64,000 bases of DNA from Mermis nigrescens (taxonomy: Eukaryota > Nematoda > Enoplea > Mermithida > Mermithidae): assembly GCA_036768485.1 (NCBI GenBank), contig JAVLUZ010000513.1, positions 1,327,413-1,391,412 on the forward strand. The letters run 5' to 3'. Under the pieces are notes generated by a model, which saw only the letters and a program-made list of their open reading frames with translations, did not search any database and was not told the origin of the DNA. This document shows positions 56,667 to 64,000 of this stretch, piece after piece. Position 1 is the first letter of the stretch; every line of letters starts with the position of its first letter. The translations under genes were made by a program, and so were the position numbers.

Positions 56667-59056
56667 CAGTGGCGGATCTAAGATTTCCATAATGGGGGGG
56701 CGAACTAACACTTTTCTTTTCTCTTAAATCAGTCAAAAATAGGTCCGAAATTTGCCCTTCGCGTGCAAAATAGTTTTTTTCGAGCATTTTACATTCTCTA
56801 CCTTTATTTAAAATCACTTGGCGCAAATTTTTTTTTGAAAAATGTTTTGACATTTTAAACGATTTTCTGCAAAAAAAATCATTAAATTCTTTAACTTCAA
56901 GCGAAAATCCGTGCGAAACGCCGGAAAATTTGTGAAATTTTGGCCGAAGGACGTCTAGAAGCTCGATTTGGATAAAGTGAATAAATAAAGTTGAATAAAT
57001 AAAAAAATAAATAAAGTGAATAAATAAAATAATAAATAAAGTGAATAAATAAAAAAATGAAAAAAAGTGAATAAATAAAAAAATAAAAAAAGTGAATGAA
57101 TAAAAAAATAAATAAAGTGAATGAATAAAAAAATAAATAAAGTGAATAAATAAGAAAATAAGTAAAGATAATAAATAAAAAATAAATAAAGTGAATGAAT
57201 AAAAAATAAATAAAATGCATAAATAAAAAATAAATAAAGTGAATAAATGAAAAATAAATAACGTGAATAAATAAAGATACATAAAGTGAAAAAATAAGAA
57301 AATAAATAAAGTTAATAAATAAAAAAAATAAATAAAGTGAATGAATAAAAAAAATAAAGGAATAAATAAAAAAATAAATAAAGTGAAATAAATAAAAGAT
57401 AAATAAAGTGAATAAATAAAAGATAAATAAAGTGAATGAATAAAATAAATAAAGTGCATAAATAAAAAAATAAATAAAGTGAATAAATAAAAAATAAGTA
57501 GAGTGAATAAATAAAAATAAATAAAGTGAATAAATAAGAAAATAAATAAAGTTAATAAATAAAAAATAAATAAAGTGAATGAATAAAAAAATAAATAAAG
57601 TGCATAAATAAAAAATAAATAAAGTGAATAAATAAAAATAAATGAAGTGAATGAATAAAAAAATAAATAAAGTGCATAAATAAAAAAAATAAAAAATAAA
57701 TAAATAAATAAATAAATAAAAATGAATAAAAAAATAAATATTTCATACTACATAGAAAATAAAAAATAAATAAATAGATGAATAAAAGATGAATAAAAAA
57801 AATTAATATTCCATACTACATGTAAAATAAAAAAAAAAATAAATAAATAAATGAAAATGAATAAAAAAATAAATATTTCATACTACATAGAAAAAATAAA
57901 AAAATAAATAAATGAATAAAGATGAATAAAAAATGAATATTTCATACTGCATGGAAAATAAAAAAATAAAAAAATAAATAAATAAATAAATAAATAAAAA
58001 TGAATAAAAAAATAAATATTTCATACTACATAGAAAATAAAAAATAAATAAATAGATGAATAAAGATGAATAAAAAAATTAATATTCCATACTACATGTA
58101 AAATAAAAAAAAAATAAATAAATAAATGAAAATGAATAAAAAAAATAAATATTTCATACTACATAGAAAATAAAAAATAAATAAATAGATGAATAAAGAT
58201 GAATAAAAAAATTAATATTCCATACTACATGGAAAATAAAAAAATAAAAAATAAATAAATAAATAAATAAATGAAAATGAATAAAAAAATAAATATTTCA
58301 TACTACATAGAAAATAAAATAATAAATAAATGAATAATAAAAAATAAATAGTAAATAAAAAATAAATAAAAAATAAATAAAAATAAATGAAATAATAAAT
58401 AAATAATAAATAATAAATAAAAAATAATTATTAAATAATAATAATAATAAATAAAAAATAAATAATAAGTAAAAATAAATATAATAAATAAAAAATAAGT
58501 AATAAATAAAAAATAATTAAAGTGAATAAATAAAAAATAAATAAATTAATAAATAAAAAAATAAATAAAGTGAATAAATAAAAAATAAATAAAGTGAATA
58601 AATAAAAAATAAATAATGAATAAAATAAAAATAAATAAAAGTAATAAATAAAAAATAAAATAATATGTAAAAATTAAAAAATAATAATAAAATAAATAAA
58701 AATAATAAAAATAAAAAATAATATAAATAGAAAATAAAAAATTAATAAATAAAAGTGAATAAATAAAAAGAAATAAAGTGAATAAATAAAAAAATAAATA
58801 AAGGGAATAAATAAAAATAAATAAAGTGAATAAATAAAAATAAATAAAGTGAATAAATAAAAAAATAAATAAAGTGAATAAATGTCATTAAAAGGTAATT
58901 AATTATACGGCACGAAGCGCTTTTCGGTAAAACTTGAGAAATTAAGATCACCGACGGCCAAAAATCATCGCAAATTACATACGCGCTCTTTATCTCACCA
59001 ACATATTCTGAGCCACTAAGCGCCCCGCTGCCCTCACCTCAAGTAACCGCCCCCTG
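56667..59056 (+). mobile_element. Long H3 hAT-type element swollen by an internal tandem array
   Basis: It starts CAGTGGCGGATCTAAG and ends AACCGCCCCCTG. The duplications are CCCAGTTC (56659-56666) and CCCAATTC (59057-59064), 7 of 8. The left ~300 bp and right ~170 bp match the long H3 copies at 49794 and 52283. The ~1.9 kb between them is the AAATAAAGTGAAT array. Confidence 0.88.
56976..58886. repeat. AAATAAAGTGAATAAAT-type tandem array, 1.9 kb
   Basis: Degenerate units of about 24-28 bp (AATAAAGTGAATAAATAAA), grading in the middle into a longer unit with ATTTCATACTACAT (57740-58310). Its FIYFIHS-type minus-strand frames of up to 270 codons are repeat artefacts. Confidence 0.95.
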
Positions 59057-59404
59057 CCCAATTCTGAAAAAGTGGCTCCCCATTCAATATTCCGAGCCGT
59101 TACATCTATATTTATATTTACATTTATGTTACATTTATAATTACATTTATAATAATTATAATAATTAATAAAATATAAAATATATATTACATATCATAAT
59201 TACATATATAATAATTAATAAAATATAAAATATAATAAAGATAAAAATATAATAAAATATGATTACATAACCGTTACATTTCATAACGGCTTTAGGCATT
59301 TATTATTTTTTGTCAGAAAATTCAATACTATCACTCCGTCGCATGGTGATTTATTGATATCTGGACAAAGTCAACTCCTAATTTCAACTCGTTCATTTAT
59401 TAAG
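59057..59404. other. Intron sequence, AT-rich
   Basis: TTTATATTTACATTTA-like simple sequence, then unique sequence leading to the acceptor at 59404. Confidence 0.5.
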
Positions 59405-59496
59405 GCGTATATGACCTCGTGAAATTCGGTATACCCGCATTTATGATCAGCAAAAACGCGTGGCCTATTTATAGAAAACTTTCCGTTCGAAAACGG
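59405..59496 (+). CDS. Host PA-domain gene, exon with the GIPAFMIS block
   Basis: The acceptor TTCATTTATTAAG ends at 59404. There are two bases completing a Gly codon from the preceding exon, then 30 codons, then donor GTAAGC at 59497. The peptide is VYDLVKFGIPAFMISKNAWP followed by IYRKLSVRKR. In Goliath/RNF13 proteins the last PA strand is an I-P-S-V-F-I pattern after a short acidic stretch. GIPAFMIS after SPMSGDG-VYDLVK fits both order and spacing. The phase match across a 4.9-kb intron is independent support. The exon ends phase 0. Confidence 0.76.
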
Positions 59497-59558
59497 GTAA
59501 GCCAGATCGAGAGGATAGCCGTTGTGTCCCATACACGCGCAATCTTAATGCGTGAGCT

Positions 59559-59940
59559 GAAACTAGGTTGCCGGAAATGAGTGTAAACTATTTTTATAAA
59601 CTTTTATTTCAAATATAGCGCGCAAATGCCACTTTAAACTAGGTTGCCGGAATTGAGCAGTAAACTATTTTTATAAACTTTTATTGCAAATATAGCGCGC
59701 AAATGCCAGTTTAAATAAGGTTGCCGGAATTGAGTGTAAACTACTTTCATAAACTTTTATTTCGAATATAGCGCGCAAATGCCACTTTAAACTAGGTTGT
59801 CGGAATTGAGTGTAAACTATTTTTATAAACTTTTATTGCAAATATAGCGCGCAAATGCCAGTTTAGACTAGGTTGCCGGAATTGAGTGTAAACTATTTTT
59901 ATAAACGTTCATTTTAAATATAGCGCGCTAAAATAATATT
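59559..59940. repeat. 76-bp tandem repeat, five units, alternating two types
   Basis: AGGTTGCCGGAATTGAG recurs at 59565, 59641, 59718, 59794 and 59870. Units 1 and 3 carry TTATTTC..GCCACTTT and units 2 and 4 carry TTATTGC..GCCAGTTT, so the true repeat is a 153-bp dimer. Unit 5 is truncated. It holds ATATAGCGCGC in every copy. Confidence 0.93.
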
Positions 59941-60413
59941 CTTCCGGTGAAAAATTTGAAGCCTTGATATTGCTGTGATGTAGGTGCGGCTTATAACTGT
60001 AATCACAACATATTAAGTCGTGCAATATTTTGATAGGATTGCCTTCGGTGTAAACCTTTTCAAATATTCTTTAAAATAGCAAAAGTTTTCATCATATTGC
60101 ACGTTTTCTTGATTTTCTTGATTTATTCGACAACTACCGGCCATGTCAGGGTATAGGGTTGTTATAGCAAACGTTGGAATCCAGAAATGGTCCTATATAA
60201 GTAAACTGTGGTCGTTGTTCTTGTACAGGGTCCCTTAGCACTATTACAAATACGGTCCCCGCAAGTCAACGTACATTCTGCATCGTGAAAAATTTAAGTA
60301 CTATAATGTAGTATAGTAAATCATCGTGTGTTTCTGCTACCTTCATTACATAGAGTTTATCAATACAGTGCGCGAAGCGCCGTGAAAATGTTTTAATTTT
60401 ACTGTTATTGCAG
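59941..60413. other. No gene recognised; one hairpin copy
   Basis: AT-rich. GCGCGAAGCGCCG at 60370-60382 is the recurring hairpin, here outside any delimited element. Confidence 0.5.
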
Positions 60414-60529
60414 TCAGCTTTTTTTAATTTTCGGCCTTTTTCCACAGCGATGCAATCAACAACTGTCTTGCTAGACCTTTTTGTCTTCGTCAAAATCGTC
60501 CGACAGTACCTGGTTTTCCAAAACAGTAG
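60414..60529 (+). CDS. Possible further exon of the PA-domain gene
   Basis: A good acceptor (TTTTACTGTTATTGCAG) is followed by a phase-0 open frame with STTVLLDLFVFVKIVRQYL, a hydrophobic stretch with basic residues at its end. A donor-like AG|GTAGGG is at 60530. The phase agrees with the exon ending at 59496, and a membrane segment is expected after the PA domain in this family. The similarity is only in character, so this is a weak call. Confidence 0.25.
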
Positions 60530-60533
60530 GTAG

Positions 60534-61178
60534 GGATAATTAGCCCCTGCCGCTCACCCTCTCTGCGCCTGCCTGAAACCACGAATGCTCGCTTCCATAT
60601 TCTCCTAAGGCAACCATGCTGCTAGCATGGAAATTCTGGGGGGGGGGGCTAACAGTTAAGCATCGTCTATGCGACTCTTTAGACAGCCTTTGGGACCTCG
60701 TAAAAAATTGCCAGTTCTCGGGGGGTGAAGAGCTCTTTGCAGGGGGGGGTGAAAGGCTTTCTGCGCAATGAATCCCCTAAACCCCTCGGATCATGTGTAT
60801 GCTCTAACTGAGGTGCGGCGCTAGCCTATCACAAAACCACCACTTAATGATTGTGACTCACTTTACACTATTACTACGTCTATATTTGCTCGCGCATTTT
60901 CAGCCTAATTCGGAATACTGATCGCATCTATGCTATTAACTTTCATATATATTTCAGTGACATTTATTCACTTAACGAACTCATCCTATGCGTGGCACGT
61001 TTCCAAAGTAACATATTTTCGGTGTATATACTCGACGAGACAATTGATGGATTACCTAATTTACTTGCATGATCTGATGTGCAAAATTTTGATTTGCTAA
61101 AATTTCGGATGTCACCTCTTACTTCGGTTAAGCCTTTTATTGTGTAAAAAGTAGCGCGTATGTTAATAAAAGGTATAA
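60534..61178. other. No firm gene; H1-like remnant and an acceptor-led open frame
   Basis: 60625-60750 has a GAAATTCTGGGGGGGGG block like an inverted, decayed H1 end. At 60959 a TTTCATATATATTTCAG acceptor precedes an open frame (DIYSLNELILCVARFQSN...). It has no recognisable domain and its phase does not fit clearly. Confidence 0.35.
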
Positions 61179-61195
61179 NNNNNNNNNNNNNNNNN
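61179..61195. other. Assembly gap (17 N)
   Basis: Run of N. The inverted copy of the large element begins within 15 bases of it, so the assembly may be unreliable at this junction. Confidence 1.
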
Positions 61196-61208
61196 TGCAT
61201 ATTCAGAT

Positions 61209-64000
61209 ATCATCATAGGTAGCACTACCTATAATATAGGTACTTGGCCATCCTTTTTCTTATATGTTTATCACAGCGAGTGCGAAATTTGTGTCCTCCC
61301 CACCTCATGGCAACAACACACACACACACCTGGAAGGTGCGGTTTTTTAAAAGGTAGATAATGAAGAACTTAGATAGCTTTTTTGTTTACACTCAATACC
61401 AAGCTAGTTGTAAGTGTGTAAAGTTTACACCAAAATTCGAATGATTGGCGGAGGGCCAATTTTTAAATGTTTCCCCTGATTAGTAGGTTACAAATCTGGT
61501 CTTAAAAATTCTTTACACTAATTAGTTGTTGCACAGGAGTGTAAATTAAACAGTTCTTTACTATTTTCATCTGCACACGCATATCTAACTCAGTTTTACA
61601 TTCTATGCAGTCTGATTGGTTTCAAAAGGTAGACGATTGAGGGTCTGGGACAAAAATTTTCCCACCTAGAGCGTCATGGATGATTTTTTTAAAATGATAT
61701 CCGTAAGGTAAGAATAACAAGTCAGACCTTTAAACTTTTTTCTACAGCCAATGTTTGTTGAGGTATGAAGAGTTGAACATTGAATTATACATCTATTTTT
61801 TTAATGTCGATAGATAACTCCATATTGCATATTATTTGATTAGATTTTTCTTATTTCAGAGGTTTTTGACTCATCTTCAATAAATAATTATTTTTATTAT
61901 CATAAATGCACTATTCTTAAACTCCAGTAGAATGATGAATATTTTTTAATATAGTATTATCAAGCTAAAATCTTAGCTGCTACTTGAGTTGGTGCAATGG
62001 CTGACGCATCCATTCTTGCATGTCGATTTAAAAAATGAATAGTGGGTTAAAGTCTTCTGAATACTAACTTTTTAATTTTTTTAAATTCTTTCAGCAAAAC
62101 CATACACTTCATTTGACTTATTCATCTATTTAGGTTCTAAAGATGACAGTTTATTGTTTTTTGAGCTTGGCCTTAGTTCTTGAATAAGAGTGTAAAGAGT
62201 GCAAAAATCTGGGGGTGAAAAGATGCATTTTGGTCGAGTTTTCGACTTGTTTATGTCTGCCAACAACTCCGATTATGAGTTTTGAGAAATTTTTTCTGAC
62301 AGAAATGTACTACGGATCAAGGGCTATCTTGTGCTTACCCGCAAAGGTTCCTACAATCAACACGCAATTAGTACCAGGGGTTTAAACTTAACACTCTAGT
62401 GGATGAGTAAAAAACAGTTTTTGTCCAAGATTTCTCTGCCAAGTTTTTCGATTATGAGTTGGAATAAATTGAATAAAATAGAAATAAAGTAACTTCTAAG
62501 GGCTACACGTCGAAGCAAGCTGCTTTCAAAAAACGTAATATTTAGTTGTTTATGGGGGTGTAAAGTTTGGAATATGTATGTAAAATGGCCAAAAGACAGG
62601 TTTTTTTCGTAGTTTGATTGGTGAATCGAATCAAATATTTTGCAGAACATAAGTTTGGCACATAAAAACGTATTACAATCACAGGGCTACAAACTGGCCT
62701 GATCTGAATTTATTTACACTCAATGGGGCAATACATTTAGATTTTTAAAGTTTACAATGTAGTGGACAGTGGAAAATATGTGTTTGTCCATTTTTTGTTC
62801 GCCACTTTCTCTCTTCAGAGGTCAGGCGAGTTCAAATAGGATAAAAATAAAGTACTCTCTAATAGGTAGGCATCACAGCAAATTGCGTTTGTTTACATCA
62901 ATATTTACCTTTCTCGGGAAGTACAAAGTCGAAAATGGGGGAGTTAAACATGTTTCTGTCTTGTTTTTTCTGCCGAGTTCTGGGTTATGAGCCTGAACAT
63001 AATCTAAGGTCTAAAAATGAACCAGAAACCAAATGTGATACGCCAGTTTGTTTGCACTCAACAGTGGTGTGAAGTGGTTTACATCTGATATTTATTTGTC
63101 CTCGGGTCATTGTAGAGACTTAATTTTTTAATAAATGTTGATCGTAACATCAGAGTAATATCAGAATTACGAATCCGACTGAAATTTTCTCTACACGCTA
63201 TGGTTGTGTGAAGTTTACACTGCAGATTAACTTTAATTTCAGAGCCGAGCGAAAGCTTAATTTCTTTTGAAATGTTCTACGTAAAATCAGAATTGGGAAT
63301 CTGACTCTTAGTTTTCTCTACACCTAGTAGTTGTGTAAAGTTTGCGCTTTTCATTTCTTGTTATTTTGTAGTTTATACTACAAATTTATTTTACTTCCAA
63401 ATCTGAGCGTTAGTGTTCCTTACACTTGATATTTGCATAAAGTTTATGCTGAAAATTTTTGATCCGTTTAAATAACGTAAGGTAGTCTTGTTTAAAAAGG
63501 GTAATGCTGATGTTAACAACAATATTGTTTTCCGCATTCTTGGACTACTGTCATTATTGCGGCATGTTACTGTATGTGTTTATTGACTGATGTACTCAAA
63601 TCATGCTAATTAAAAGTAGGGTGCTGACAAAGAAAAATGCTCCGATGGAACACAAAAGATGAATATACTTGGAATTGTGGATTGTTAATGATGTAAAAGG
63701 AAGGGACTAGGAAAAAGCTATCTAAAGTCGCAAAATCTGATAAAAATCACACCTTCCGTAAGTAATGCAAAAATCGAAGTACATTCCGCGGCCAACAGAT
63801 TAAAATGAATATTTAACCATAAAAATGATTGAAAAAGCAGCACGTTAGCTATGCAGTATGAATGATATTGAGTAACAGTCTTTCTAAGCCAATTGAATGA
63901 AATAGCAAACATCAATGCATCCAGAACAATTGAAGAAATTGTTGGTTTAAAATAGTAGGAAACGCGTGAGTTGACTTGAAACAGACTAAATGTAGGTACA
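61209..64000 (-). mobile_element. Second, inverted copy of the large non-coding element
   Basis: 61209-63627 is the diverged reverse complement of about 23456-26562. Shared landmarks are the TCATCATAGGTAGC start, GGTGCGGTTTTTTAAAAG, the AAAAATCTGGGGGTG and GGTCGAGTTTTCGACTTG segments, and the GTGTAAAG/GTTTACAC words. From 63628 it carries the 170-bp arm and the following loop in the same orientation as at 22692. It lacks the ~500 bp with the triple palindrome and runs off the window. Confidence 0.8.

Noticed and set aside
56647..57746. 270-codon FIYFIHSLYLF frame on the minus strand
   Set aside because: Translation of the AAATAAAGTGAAT tandem array; not a membrane protein gene.
59559..59940. 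CRISPR-like array
   Set aside because: 76-bp head-to-tail repeats without spacers, in a eukaryotic context.

Overview
This window is eukaryotic, AT-rich and very dense in repeats. The mix of Ty3/Gypsy, CR1/Jockey-like LINE, Tc1/mariner, piggyBac-like, MULE/foldback-like and many hAT-type non-autonomous elements, plus the recurrent TAGGTACCTACC-like motif, fits an arthropod, probably an insect. The species cannot be named from the sequence. No rRNA, tRNA, CRISPR or bacterial operon structure is visible. A 17-base run of N at 61179-61195 is an assembly gap.

Region by region. (1) 237-11651: a nearly complete, decayed Ty3/Gypsy LTR retrotransposon on the minus strand. It has two ~1.06-1.09 kb LTRs, a 4-bp CTTT target duplication, a tRNA-Gln-type primer site and broken gag and pol. 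Two hAT-type MITEs (H1 family) lie in its coding part and a piggyBac-like MITE lies in one LTR. (2) 12.2-17.1 kb: a 43-bp tandem repeat, a dead DD37D Tc1/mariner element and a long-TIR mariner-type MITE inside a (TA)n tract. (3) 19-26.8 kb: small TIR elements and a large non-coding element with a 170-bp internal inverted repeat. Much of this element recurs in opposite orientation at 61.2-64.0 kb. (4) 27.36-32.38 kb: a foldback/MULE-like element with 9-bp duplications, carrying a dead LINE that itself carries a hAT-type element. (5) 32.4-43.1 kb: a nest of hAT-type elements with a ~1.85 kb (CCAA)n tract, a degenerate satellite, GC-palindrome termini and a frameshifted Tc1/mariner transposon. 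(6) 43.9-59.5 kb: exons of what appears to be a host gene, with introns packed with hAT-type MITEs (families H1-H5).

The host gene was found by joining short open segments across splice sites. A start exon with a signal peptide (44028-44111), an exon at 46244-46336, an exon ending at 48430, and exons 54428-54515 and 59405-59496 join in compatible phase. They read as a protease-associated (PA) domain of the type in Goliath/RNF13-like membrane RING E3 ligases; the RING itself is not seen. A 173-bp H5 MITE sits inside one of these coding exons.

The most unusual sequence feature is a short GC-rich hairpin, CGGCGCTTCGCGCCG and close variants. It recurs about 16 times between 28.7 and 60.4 kb, inside transposon families with different termini. 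Transposon calls rest on visible TIRs and target-site duplications. Superfamily names for elements without a transposase are inferences from duplication length and terminal bases.
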